This document shows positions 26,001 to 34,040 of a stretch of DNA of 64,000 bases, piece by piece. The position numbers and the translations under genes were made by a program. Position 1 is the stretch's first letter; each line of letters opens with the position of its first letter. The notes below the pieces were generated by a model. It was not told the DNA's origin. It was given only the letters and a program-made list of their open reading frames with translations, and ran no database searches. This stretch comes from Phoebastria nigripes (lineage: Eukaryota > Chordata > Aves > Procellariiformes > Diomedeidae): positions 826,499-890,498 of the forward strand of contig JAYKAV010002552.1 in the NCBI GenBank assembly GCA_035582835.1. Reading direction: 5' to 3'.

Positions 26001-29000
26001 CACTATCATTACCTTGAATTGGTTTCGCATGTTCTTGTATTTCACAACGAGCTGTTCCTGTTGCCACATCCCATACAATTATTTTTCCACTAACATCAGC
26101 AGAAGCTAAACGTAAAGAATATGGAGAGCCAATATTGTGATGGTAATTTTCTTTAGCCCACTTAACCTGAAGATACAGATGAAAATTGCTCAAAGGAGGA
26201 AAACATACATAACAAAGACACCATACTTCATATTTTTCAGATGGATAAACAAATAATAAACAACTCAACAAAAAAGCATAGTAATAGTTAAAGCATACCT
26301 TTAAGCTACCATCAGTTTTGCACATTTAAGGTATGTTGCAACTGTGCTGCATGACTGCATGGTTGGTATTTTCAAATTACATAAACCAACAATCCTTGTT
26401 CCCGAAGGTAACTACAACAATCCATAAATATATGCTATGTATATAAAAAGTTTCCTCAAATATTAAGAAGAAACTAAGTGGCAATGTTTAAGGTTCTGTG
26501 GGCATCTACAAACCTATACCCACTGATTCCCAAACAAATGAAAGTTGAAAATTTACCATCCAACTTTTACACACATCCTAAAACATGTCATTCTCCTAAT
26601 CTGTCAAATATAAGTATATTATGGTATTGGGGAGGAAGGAAGGTCAGTCTTTCATCTATATGCTATCTCACATCAAGCTATTGCTGACATTTGCTACCTT
26701 TTTGGTCCTTTTCAGCATGTTGCCACCACTGATTTCCACATACCACGTTCTGGTTTGGGATTTCAAGCTGCACAGGCTTGCAAATTAGCAATACTTATGA
26801 AAATTATGCGCCTTGAAATTTGAAACATTCTGTCTACAAGTCTCCCGAGATTATAAGAAGATAACACTGACTCCTTCCTTATCTATTCAATATGGACTTG
26901 TTTTGCTATCTGCTTTAAAGGTGAACTTCTGCCCCTAAGAGAGACTAAAGACACTAACAGAATAAAGAAATCTTAATGCTAAGCTAATGGGAGTTTACCT
27001 ACTACAAAAATGATGCTGTAGCTAGCTAGCTGTGTGCTGTCACAGTACCTGACAGAGAAAGGGTGAGGCCAAACACAACACTTCTTGCAGATATTGAAAG
27101 CATGACATTAAAAAAATATAAACAGAATTATCATTAGGCACCACTAACTTTGCAACATGAATTAGATTTGTAACGGCATTCAGAGCACTGTAGCCACCTT
27201 TGTGCTACCCCTCTCAGTGGTGTGACCAGGATGTATGTCAAAAGCCTAGCTGAATAAATTAAACAAACATTACACTCGCACAGCAAGCAATCTTCAAAGA
27301 GCTCTAGCTATAAACCCAAAATGTGTTTCTACCAGAATAACAAAGAATTAGGAGAGTCTCCTCTACCTGCAAATTCCAGTTTTGCAATTCCTGATTCCCT
27401 GCTGTTCAAAAAAAATTACTCATGAGGGTACCTGCATGTAGCTATGTAGCTATTAAAAAAAGTAATTACAGAAACCTGCAAAGCTATTTCTTCCTCAGTT
27501 AAATATATATTACTTTGAAGCAAATTCCAAGTCTGGAAAACACTGTTTCCCAAGGGAGGAGCTGTCGCCAAGTTATGAACAACAAAAAGGAGACCTTTAA
27601 TGCAGTCAGTCTCAACCAGAGCTCATGCGGCTCTCTAACACCACCCTAAGCCCTCTTTTCTTGTTGTAGTTGCACTGCTCCAACAAAGTCCCCACACACG
27701 ACCTGCTAAAAGAAATTATTTTCTTACTGTACTGCTCACTGCCTCTCTACCCTGACTTCAAAATACAGCAGCATTGGTCAGAAACAGGAACCAGAGGTGA
27801 AGTTTTTTTTAATTTTCACAATCTACCTCACCTGATTTAAAGAACCTTACTATCACTGTTTACTAACAGAACAGACACAAATGAAATTTCAATCCTCAAT
27901 CAAAAAATTTTTCCTGTAATTACATTTTGTTTTGTAAAAGTAATCTTTCAAGTACTCTTTGTAAAGGTACAAAAAAAAAAAAAATCAGATATAATCCACT
28001 CCGTACAAAGTTATCAGTATCCCACAAACACCATATGGACAACTAACATGGATCCATTTTCACTGAAACCGTTACCTATTCCAGACACAGTTATGATAGC
28101 CAAAGGCCAGGAAATATTTAAAGAAAAATAGTTAAACAGACTGCAGAAGGATTATGAAACAATCACTTTTCTCTTTGCTTTTTTATTGCAGATAGTGGTG
28201 TGTTTTGAAATTTTCCAAATCTGAAGCATGGGTTTTGGGGGAGAAGATCCCCTGTAGACTGAGTTTGCTGGTGTGAACCTCTACTACAAAGAGTTTAAGT
28301 CAAGACATACACAGCAGACTTCTTACAGATCCCCTCCAGCTTATTTACACTCCTAGCATTTACAAACAAAAAAAGAAGTCAGTTAGGAATTGAAGAAAAT
28401 TTCTTACAAATGCACGTAAAGGTATCTGCAATGATCATGGCCTCATAATAATTTCTCATATAATGTCTACTTCTTAAAGCAGAACAGAATTTCTCTTCAT
28501 TCCTCCTCCTCATAAATTAGTCATTTTCTTACAGTCTATTTCTGTTAATAAAGCACCAAATAGTGGTTTTGAAAAATTATCTTATAAATTATATAAAAAC
28601 TATTTGGACTTCAGCATTTGGTTTCCTAGTGAAATAACGTTACTTCTCAAAGCTAGCGAATGTAACTGAAGCACATTAAGATGCTATCATCACATGGATC
28701 AAAAACTAATCTTGCTACAACTTATTATCTAAGCTAAGTAGAAATTTTAAAGCAGAGTCATCATTATAGCTGCTACCTCCGTACCACCTACATTTTCTAT
28801 TTTTTACATAATTATAGACATTGGAATTGATTTGTTTAAAGGGCAGATTGAAGACAACTGGTATGCTTACCCAAACAAGTTGCCAAAAGGCAAGCAAAGG
28901 TGCTGATTCAGAGAGTGCTGCTTACTCTGTGGTTGCTGTCGTGTACACACCTTTGCTCTGAGATAACTGAGAAATAACCTCTCCTTACTAAGTCAGGTAA

Positions 29001-32000
29001 GTTGCCTCACATTTGTCATCAGAGAGACTATCCATAACAGCGGCACAAGCTCTAAGCTGACAGCAATGTTTGGGCAACCCTGAGAATCTTCAAAATTCAC
29101 TGAAACATTCGGGCAAGTATACAAACATGCTGGAAGAAATCAGTTTTCAGTCCTTTGTGATGTTAGCATTATTTTTAAACATGTCACAGCACACAAGTCT
29201 CCAAAAACAACGTAAAGTATCTATTTTGAAACCTAACCCTTCCACCTTCCTTTTTTCCAGTCAGTTTCAAAATTCCCTCTAATCAAGCAAAACTAATTCC
29301 TAAACTTTACAACCATTTTTAAAAGCTATAATGTCATTATCTGTATGGCTCTTGGCCCAGATCTTGTATTGATCTGTATCAGTTTTGCCCTACCCAATAT
29401 TTTCACCCAGGATTTGAACAGTTTATTTATTGTTATTAAAAAGTGCAACTAATTGGACTCTGTAGCACAGAAATACATTATCCTATATAAAGATATATAA
29501 ACACCACCACCTGTGTAACTACTGAATATACTGAAATTTCAAAAGCACTCACTAAAAAGTTGAAGCTCTTTAGTGTGCAGAAAGACATCATCAGAACATG
29601 ATGGCTCAGAAGTCAGTAAATTATCAAACCCAAAGACAAAATAATTGTGTTTAATTTTAAAACACCAGAGTGGTCACATCTGATATACTATTAGTGTATC
29701 TATATGAAGATGGTCTATTTAAAGAAAATTACACATGGGGAAAAATAGTGTGCAATTTCCAGAAGGCACATTCAAACTTTTTCTTTTACCACAAAAACCA
29801 CCAAAATCCCCCTGCCTAAAAATCTGTTTTTCTTCATAAATTACTGACTGCCTTCCAATATAGCATTTGAGCTAAGGACTATCAAACATTACATCCGCCA
29901 ACCAAACATTCCTCTAAACCCTGACTGAATCTGTCATTCTCCACAGTGAAAGAAACGATGTATCAAAGAAATACATCCTGTTCCACACTTGACCCAAAGT
30001 CAAACTCTCTGCAATTTCAAGTCAAGGAACTTCAAAGGAAAGTACAGGTACCCTACACTTAAGCTTAAATTTAGCCATTTTTTATTGCTAAAATAAATGT
30101 TCAGTTTTGTCTGCTATTGTTCCTTTTCTATAGGTAAGAACAGAAGTAAAAACGTAAAAGTAACTTTCTAGTCGAATGGTCCACTGGTTACCCCCACAAC
30201 AGAAAAGATCAGCAAGGGCATCAACAAAGAGATTCATCTGATATTTTGTAATGTTCATTTGAAATTGTCATGTTAAGAGCTTCCTTAGAAACATTTCTGT
30301 CTGGGTTCTATAACACTACCAAATGTTTCTATATATTCTATACCTTTTATACCTTCTATATATAACTTCTACATATTCTATACCTTTTATATATACTATA
30401 CCTTCTATAAAGGCATACCATCAACCTCAGCTCAAATTCCAGCATGTATGGTTTGATTTAGCTGTAAAAGAGATCATGTAAAATACAGGTATTTTACAAC
30501 AGATTTTATGTGAAAATCAAGTGCGATATAATGTCAAGTATTTGCAGTTATTTAGAAAAATAATATATACACCAGAATCAAGTAATATACCTTAAAACAT
30601 GTATGTCTCACCTTGACAACACTAGCTTTGTGTCTTTCCAAAACCTGTAAAGTCTGAGCAGTATTGGCATCAACTATCAGCACAAGAGAATGACATCCAT
30701 ATGCAATCAAACCTTGCCAGCCCCTAGAAAAGCATACATCAGCATCAAACAAGCGAAAAAGAACAAAAAGCACTTCATATCAAGAATGAGGCGGCTTTTT
30801 GTAAGTTGAATGCATGCCACTAGACACAAACATCAAACAGTAAAAATTACTTAATAACATGAAACTCAAAAGCATTATAAAAAGTCATTGCTGCACTGTC
30901 TGCTGAACCATTTGCTGACGGAACCCTAAGCCACCACAAAGCACCTCTTTGTGTCCATCTATAAAAATCCTCTTCTGTAAATTTAGACATCACGATAGGA
31001 ATTCATTAAGAGCATTCCCAAATTTTATATATAAGCACGCAGGTAAGCAATATATTTGCAATTATATAATTAGTGGGGGTTTTTTGGGGTTTTGGTTTGT
31101 TGGTTTTTTTTTTTTTTGGAGACAAAAAAGGAGCATGTGAACAATGATTACACTAATAGTGAAAATCTGCTGAGGCCTGTCTGACTTCAGGAGAGGTTAA
31201 TGCAGCCACTGATGACAATTATAAAGCTATGGTGAACACCAAGCAAGTGGGAACAGTCAAAGGAGAAAAACAAATTTTCAAACTAAGAACTTCAGAGAAC
31301 TTCAATGTTCACTGCTTTGCAAGCTGACAAATGTAAATGCCAGAGTTTTCCAAAATTACTTGGTTCAGCTACTTCATTTTATTTTCTCTCCCTAAGATTC
31401 AGCAGTATTGGGTTGATGCTTTTCAGCACAGCTGGGTGAAGTCACTGCTCAGAAAAACGAGTACAAAACCCAATATATGTACCGGCTTTATACGTCAACT
31501 CTCAAAAAATAACAGAAATAGAAACCAGAAGAAGCTGCTCTGATCTCTACAGTTTGTTGCACCAACGAGACCTCTGCCCAGAGGAGCAAATGTCATTGCC
31601 AGAAGGGACTGGCCCATGCTCTTCTATGACCATGGCTTTGTTCTTGCTTGAGAGCTGGACAGCAGCAACCCCACAGGGCTCCCTGCTGCGCTCTGCCAGC
31701 CTCTCCAGCTAGGAATGTGGGGAGGACAGGGATGTCAGCAGCTTGCACAGTGCCTAGCAGAAGGAGGCTTGCCTTGGTCACAGCAGCACTGCATGCCCCT
31801 TTCCAGTAACAAAAAAGGAACCGAGTATTTGCGGTGAGCACCTCGACCAAGACGGCTGGTAACGATTCCCTCGCAGGGCACCGCCAGCTCTCCAAAGGGA
31901 TCGCCACCACCGCTTTACTGCACGCCCGGCAGCTGCCGGCGCTGGTTGAGCCTCGGCCCCTGGACGTGTGGCTGTATGAACGNCCCGGTTAAAAGCGCGG

Positions 32001-32325
32001 CCCCCCCTGGCTCGGGGAGAGCGGGAGGAGACAGACCCGGGGCAGGCAGCGGGGCGCACGGCCCGCCGCCTTAACCAGGCACCGAGCCGCGAAGCTCGAC
32101 CCGCGGCTGGGGAGCGGCGAAGGAGCCCCGGGGCGACCCGGGGGACGCCGCGGGGAGAGGCCCGGGACACCTCAGCCGCCCCTCTCCCCTCCCCGAGCCC
32201 GGCAGACCGCCCCCGCTCTCCCGCGGCCCGGCCCCTCACCAGTCCGCCGCCCCCCTGTTCGGCGCGCTGAGGGCGCCCGTCAGGGTCCGCGCCGGCAGCT
32301 TGATGTTCACCGTGAAGCGCTGCAT
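90..32325 (-). CDS. WDR11: WDR11 (WD repeat domain 11), exons 1-17, 3' part outside window
   Basis: Seventeen exons on the minus strand join in frame into about 742 residues that I recognise as the N-terminal 60% of WDR11; the human protein is about 1,224 residues in 29 exons. WDR11 is a cytosolic and trans-Golgi double beta-propeller protein. With FAM91A1 it takes part in capturing endosome-derived vesicles at the Golgi. It has been reported to bind EMX1, to act in Hedgehog signalling and ciliogenesis, and to be mutated in hypogonadotropic hypogonadism. WD-type strand ends are visible: IIVWD (W98), YIVLWN (W144), VMIWEL (W383), PLEIWD (W595), LNFWD (W735). Coding segments: 32240-32325, 30612-30723, 26013-26166, 22257-22430, 20914-21100, 18729-18894, 17882-17996, 16714-16909, 14717-14820, 13916-14092, 12004-12088, 6604-6710, 3720-3795, 2064-2172, 1611-1735, 1043-1190, 90-196. 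All introns are GT-AG. No coding N, stop or frameshift was found. The assignment rests on recalled human sequence, not a database search. Confidence 0.97.
1043..1190 (-). CDS. WDR11: WDR11 exon 16
   Basis: Encodes residues 658-707: SLLQEAESKSELSQNISARE, HFVFTGADGQVYHLTVEGN, SVKDSARIPPD. His690, site of a reported human H690Q variant, is conserved as His, which again confirms collinear numbering. Human has Asp-Ile where this bird has Gly683-Ala684. The acceptor is TAAAG and the donor GTGAGT. Confidence 0.95.
1611..1735 (-). CDS. WDR11: WDR11 exon 15
   Basis: Encodes residues 617-657: EWSPSHNLKSLRKKQLAARE, AMARQTVASDTEVSSVESSV. It starts with the last WD strand of exon 14 and runs into a basic then acidic/serine-rich helix-like linker. 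The acceptor is CACAG and the donor GTATTT. Confidence 0.95.
2064..2172 (-). CDS. WDR11: WDR11 exon 14
   Basis: Encodes residues 580-616: QYLAVVFKDKPLEIWDVRTC, TLLREMSKNFPTATAL. It carries the WD strand end at W595 of the second propeller. The acceptor is TTTAG and the donor GTAAGG, ending in phase 0. Confidence 0.96.
3720..3795 (-). CDS. WDR11: WDR11 exon 13
   Basis: Encodes residues 555-579 plus two bases: RSIAFRGDRGNDEPAIEMIK, VSHL. At 76 bp it is the shortest exon in the window. The acceptor is TTCAG and the donor GTAAGT. The sequence differs from human at two conservative sites (Asp for Glu in RGDRG, Pro for Ser in DEPA). Confidence 0.95.
5986..5990 (+). repeat. Left target-site duplication of the LTR
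   Basis: CTCTT directly before the LTR start, identical to the five bases directly after its end. Confidence 0.8.
5991..6572 (+). mobile_element. Solo LTR of an endogenous retrovirus (ERVL-like)
   Basis: A 582-bp element begins TGTCCTGGTG and ends CCACAACA, so it has TG...CA termini. It is flanked by a perfect 5-bp duplication CTCTT (5986-5990 and 6573-6577), the length typical of ERVL/ERV3-class insertions. It matches an LTR family I recall from many neoavian genomes. A TATA box sits at 6246-6253. Where I recall ATTAAA as the polyadenylation signal of the family, this copy reads TTTAAA (about 6440). No internal retroviral sequence is present, consistent with LTR-LTR recombination. It lies in WDR11 intron 12 in the opposite orientation. 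Three N bases fall inside it (6197, 6198, 6230). Confidence 0.85.
6246..6253 (+). promoter_or_regulatory. TATA box of the solo LTR
   Basis: TATATAAA lies 255 bp into the LTR, just before a purine-rich stretch where an LTR start site would be expected. It points away from WDR11 sense transcription. Whether it is still active cannot be told from sequence. Confidence 0.6.
6573..6577 (+). repeat. Right target-site duplication of the LTR
   Basis: CTCTT directly after the LTR end. Together with the left copy it fixes the insertion boundaries to the base. Confidence 0.8.
6604..6710 (-). CDS. WDR11: WDR11 exon 12
   Basis: Encodes residues 518-554: GIEWISLTGFISFATSTPNN, LGLVRNELQLVDLPTG. The acceptor is GACAG. 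The donor is GTTAGT, with an unusual T at +3 that weakens the match to the consensus. A solo LTR begins 31 bp into the intron below this exon. Confidence 0.96.
7569..7598. repeat. Short tandem repeat (2 x 15 bp)
   Basis: Two consecutive copies of TAATACATACATATG in intron 11; no sign of function. Confidence 0.7.
9366..9496. mobile_element. Possible ancient hAT-type MITE relic (intron 11)
   Basis: About 131 bp begins CAGTAATTTCCAAGTTTTGC and ends AGAATGAGAAGCACTG. These ends are imperfect inverted repeats (about 12 of 21 positions) resembling MER5/Charlie-type termini, and the right flank CTCTAG resembles the preferred hAT target. I found no matching 8-bp duplication on the left, so the call is tentative. 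Confidence 0.3.
12004..12088 (-). CDS. WDR11: WDR11 exon 11
   Basis: Encodes residues 491-517 plus two bases: TSNGSVLVFHLTSGLLHKEL and SIHSCEV, a strand pair of a WD repeat. The acceptor is TATAG and the donor GTAAGA; the split Lys codon is completed by exon 12. The following intron 11 is 5.3 kb and AT-rich, with a candidate hAT-like relic near 9.4 kb. Confidence 0.95.
13916..14092 (-). CDS. WDR11: WDR11 exon 10
   Basis: Encodes residues 432-490: GQGTVAGEEQLKSSFLQEVH, LKFLLTGLLSGLPLPPFAIR, MCPPLTTKNIKQYEPMLAV. The first 17 residues are the least conserved part of the in-window protein. Thr435 (ACA, 14082-14084) and Gln448 (CAA, 14043-14045) occupy positions that are Ala and Arg in human. The acceptor is AGCAG and the donor GTAAGT. 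Confidence 0.96.
14320..14366. repeat. Polypurine tract (intron 9)
   Basis: A run of G and A only, including G8 and A12 blocks, 230 bp upstream of exon 10. On the WDR11 sense strand it is polypyrimidine. It is not adjacent to a splice acceptor. Confidence 0.7.
14717..14820 (-). CDS. WDR11: WDR11 exon 9
   Basis: Encodes residues 397-431 plus one base: SSSSASPLYSPVSFCGIPVG, then NKLPDLSLDNMI. This is a serine/proline-rich linker between propeller strands. The acceptor is TACAG and the donor GTAAGA. Both split codons resolve (Ser397, Gly432). Confidence 0.95.
16714..16909 (-). CDS. WDR11: WDR11 exon 8
   Basis: Encodes residues 332-396: DPDPVQELIYDLRSQCDAI, RVTKTVRPFSMVCCPVNENS and SDGRVMIWELKS (W383), ending near GRNVRN. 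Arg395, where a human R395W variant is reported, is Arg here, so numbering is collinear with human. The acceptor is TACAG and the donor GTAATG. Confidence 0.97.
17882..17996 (-). CDS. WDR11: WDR11 exon 7
   Basis: Encodes residues 294-331 plus one base. It begins VIPCFQRDGLFCLHENG and continues CITLRVRRS, followed by a variable segment NCSITGTPNEEP that differs from human but keeps its length. The acceptor is CCTAG and the donor GTAAGT. Confidence 0.95.
18729..18894 (-). CDS. WDR11: WDR11 exon 6
   Basis: Encodes residues 238-293: SVTLNDCLQLSYLPSKRN, MLLLYPREILILDLEVN and GVIAIERTGVPFLQ. The sequence is nearly identical to recalled human WDR11 across the propeller core. The acceptor is TACAG and the donor GTAATG, ending in phase 0. 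Confidence 0.97.
20031..20096. repeat. Two long A homopolymers (intron 5)
   Basis: A23 (20031-20053) and A29 (20068-20096) are separated by 14 bp. They read as T runs on the WDR11 sense strand. No retrotransposon body was recognised beside them. Confidence 0.8.
20914..21100 (-). CDS. WDR11: WDR11 exon 5
   Basis: Encodes residues 176-237: LLTSEGIVFISDFSPSK, a serine/proline-rich loop (YISSPHSSPSHNK) and GAKKALDKVKILIS. The loop is a likely surface insertion between propeller strands; most differences from human fall in it (for example APASSGKK). The acceptor is TACAG and the donor GTAGGT. Intron 5, upstream of exon 6, carries two long homopolymer A runs. Confidence 0.96.
22257..22430 (-). CDS. 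WDR11: WDR11 exon 4
   Basis: Encodes residues 118-175: DMQWLWNQDASRDLLLAV, PPNYIVLWNADTGTKLWKK and FSFDPFDPSHLA. It supplies the second clear WD strand end (W144). The acceptor is GACAG and the donor GTAAGT. Both codons split at the exon edges (Asp118, Leu176) resolve correctly with exons 3 and 5. Confidence 0.97.
23040..23290 (-). mobile_element. Possible MIR SINE relic (intron 3)
   Basis: Read on the minus strand, a stretch resembles the MIR core and 3' part: GTGATTTGGTGAGGTCATGC followed by AGTGAGTGGTAGGAGCTGG, against the MIR pattern of a GTGACTTG...AAGGTCAC...AGTAAGTGGCAGAGCTGG series. It is heavily diverged, as expected for an amniote-age element. The edges are approximate. Confidence 0.4.
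24881..24950. repeat. GT-rich low-complexity tract (intron 3)
   Basis: Contains GTTTGTTTGTTTGTTT followed by G6 and mixed T/G runs. On the gene's sense strand it is A/C-rich. It is a simple repeat with no further meaning I can support. Confidence 0.7.
26013..26166 (-). CDS. WDR11: WDR11 exon 3
   Basis: Encodes residues 67-117 plus one base: VKWAKENYHHNIGSPY, then RLASADVSGKIIVWD (W98) and CEIQEHAKPIQ. This is a complete WD repeat ending and the exon closest to human WDR11 in the window. The acceptor is TTCAG and the donor GTAATG. Confidence 0.97.
30328..30412. repeat. Imperfect AT-rich tandem duplication (intron 2)
   Basis: A unit of about 43 bp containing ATTCTATACCTTTTATA occurs twice with small changes, itself built from shorter TATA/CTTCTATA words. 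It lies about 200 bp downstream (sense direction) of exon 2. Confidence 0.6.
30612..30723 (-). CDS. WDR11: WDR11 exon 2
   Basis: Encodes the end of Trp29 through Lys66, including GWQGLIAYGCHSLVLIVD and AQTLQVLERHKASVVK, the opening strands of the first propeller. The acceptor is CTAG and the donor GTGAGA. The exon completes the split Trp codon of exon 1 (DWGW) and ends in phase 0. The 4.4-kb intron 2 that follows holds an imperfect AT-rich tandem repeat and no other gene I could see. Confidence 0.95.
31073..31120. repeat. G/T-rich low-complexity tract (intron 1-2 boundary region)
   Basis: G5-T6-G4-T4-type runs end in T14 within intron 1, about 350 bp upstream of exon 2. It resembles chance G/T slippage sequence and is not a telomere repeat. 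Confidence 0.6.
32240..32325 (-). CDS. WDR11: WDR11 exon 1 (coding part)
   Basis: The start codon is the minus-strand ATG whose A is at 32325, with G at -3. It opens MQRFTVNIK and continues RTLTGALSAPN, the same length as the human N-terminus. The exon encodes residues 1-28 plus two bases of Trp29 and ends at donor GTGAGG (32239 downward). It lies inside the CpG island. The 5' UTR boundary cannot be fixed from sequence alone. Residues 2-9 differ most from human; the RTLTGAL core is conserved. Confidence 0.93.
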
Positions 32326-32630
32326 GGCGAGGCCGGGGAGCGCCGCGCCCGGCGGGGCGGCCCGAGCCCGGGCAGCCGGTGGCCGAGCGTGCCGCGGCCC
32401 TGCCCAGCGCCGCTGCCGCTGCCGCCGCCGCGCAGGAAGCGCCGCCTCGGCAGTGCCGCCGGTCCGTGCCGCCGGGGTCCGCCGGGGCCCCGCGGCTCGG
32501 GAACGGCAGTTCCGGGGCCGGCCACGCCCGCCGCCGCTCGAAGGACCTGCGCTGGGCCGCGGCGGCCGCCCTGCCCCGGGCCGGGCCCCTCAGCGCCGCG
32601 GCTGCCCGCCTCCCGCCATCTCAGGCACCG

Positions 32631-32636
32631 GTGAGG
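32631..32636 (+). promoter_or_regulatory. Candidate splice donor of a divergent transcript
   Basis: A plus-strand donor-like site, ACCG|GTGAGG, lies about 300 bp on the far side of the WDR11 start codon, at the outer half of the CpG island. Human WDR11 has a divergent non-coding transcript at its promoter (WDR11-AS1/WDR11-DT, from memory). The site could end the first exon of an avian counterpart. No partner exon was identified, so this is inference. Confidence 0.25.
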
Positions 32637-33372
32637 TGGGGTGTTTGGTTTCCAGCCCGTCCCGTGGTGCCTCCGGGCAACCCCAGAACAGCCACCCGGG
32701 CCTGGGGACACGGGTTCTGCCTCGCTGGCTTTGGATCACACAGCCTGGGCGGAAAACACGCCGTGGGGATGCCGGAGGCCCGTCTGCCTCGGCTGAACAG
32801 CTCCAGGGAAACTTGTGCTTGTTGACAGGCTGCGACTGGGGCACCTGAAGTCACCTCAGCACGCAGAGGGCTCCCTGTCAGATCTCCGGGTGCATGGATG
32901 CTGTAGGACCCGCTACTAGATCCAGCTAATTTCTTTCACAGTAGTCATTTCTGCTCCAAAGTTACCTCTTAAATGGCAAAATGTAACAGTGACAGCGCTT
33001 TTTGCGGTAACCACCGTGTTGCTGCTCCATCCCTCAATAGAAGCATGAAGCACGTGCCTTGCACCATCAGGCACCAAGTCCTACCTAATGTAACCCGTCC
33101 TCCAACCTGCCGCCACGCTGTCACTCGTTTTTGGCAAAGCCACCTGGGCTGACACATCTGCGTGCAAGAACGCCGTGCATTTACACTGGAGCACACCAGA
33201 GCTTTGAAACATCCACAGCTTTTTTCTGTGCCACAGCATTAATAAGATGGCCAGAATCACATAGCTCCAGACACGTTACTTGACATACATGTGCTGTTCA
33301 GGGGTTTGTTTCTTTCCAAAATAGAGATGGCTAGTAATTGTTTATTTGTTATTTTTCATAGTGAAAAAGATG

Positions 33373-33384
33373 CCACTAGATGGC
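33373..33384 (+). promoter_or_regulatory. CTCF-like motif
   Basis: CCACTAGATGGC fits the CTCF core (CCASYAGRKGGC) closely, about 1 kb upstream of the WDR11 start codon. A boundary between the gene and the long intergenic flank is a plausible place for such a site. Binding is not shown by sequence alone. Confidence 0.4.
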
Positions 33385-33981
33385 CAAAGTTAGCAAGATC
33401 GTAATGCCAGCCACACGTTCTTGCATTGCCGCAGTGTCACTTTGTCACAAAAGATGTAGTAAGTCCTGTTCCTCTTTTTTTTTTTCCTTTTCTTTTTAAG
33501 CACAATTGAATTTGTGCAAGTGGGAACTCAAGAAACAACCTGCAGCTGATGTCTTTTCCAACTCTCTTCTAAAAGAAATCTGCTCTTGAAACATAGTACC
33601 TTGCTCAATACCATTTTCAGGTCACTTTAATATTGGAACATATTTCTCAAAACCTCCTTCTCCCAAAATCTCTCTCTTTACCCTTAAAAGCTGAAAATCA
33701 ATTTTTTCAAGAAGTAGAGGAATTTTTTGTTCCTTTTTCTTTGCTACCTTTTGAGGACAACATGATCTACACCTCCAGAGATCAATTTTGCAGGAGCCTG
33801 AGCAGCCACTAACCTCATTAATTTTAGTTATTTTTTGCTAATTCTGCATTGTTTCTCTGTGTCTTTGGAGATCCTGCTGCTTCCCATGTTTTCAGAGAAC
33901 TTCGGTTGTTTGCTCGGTTTGTTGGATTGGGGTTTTGTGAGAAGGGTGCTTTGGAACTTTTTTTGCACAACAGAGACAGAG

Positions 33982-34040
33982 GCTTTTCTTGACAATTTTC
34001 CATCGCTTTTCTTGACAATTTTCCATCCATTTTCTTGACA
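33982..34040. repeat. 23-bp direct repeat, two perfect copies plus a partial
   Basis: The unit begins GCTTTTCTTGAC and ends TTTTCCATC. Copies are 33982-34004 and 34005-34027, followed by a truncated copy to 34040. It is probably a replication-slippage duplication. Confidence 0.85.

Larger units (their letters stand above)
31930..32760. promoter_or_regulatory. CpG-island promoter of WDR11
   Basis: Base composition switches abruptly from AT-rich to dense GC with many CpG dinucleotides, and exon 1 sits in the middle. No TATA box is visible. Candidate activator sites include an ETS-like core GCAGGAAGC (32432-32440), KLF/SP-like CCACGCCC near 32522 and a YY1-like GCCATCT (32614-32621). A short GCN-rich run lies at about 32408-32432. 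This is the usual architecture for a broadly expressed housekeeping gene with dispersed start sites. The exact start site cannot be read from sequence. Confidence 0.85.

Noticed and set aside
31073..31120. G4T4-like runs resembling a telomeric or interstitial telomere repeat
   Set aside because: There are no TTAGGG units and the run lengths are irregular, as expected for simple G/T slippage.
32300..32848. Long open frames on both strands across the CpG island (up to 182 codons)
   Set aside because: GC-rich sequence lacks stops by chance, and the frames are Arg/Ala/Pro-rich with no domain. WDR11 exon 1 on the minus strand explains the only real coding sequence there.
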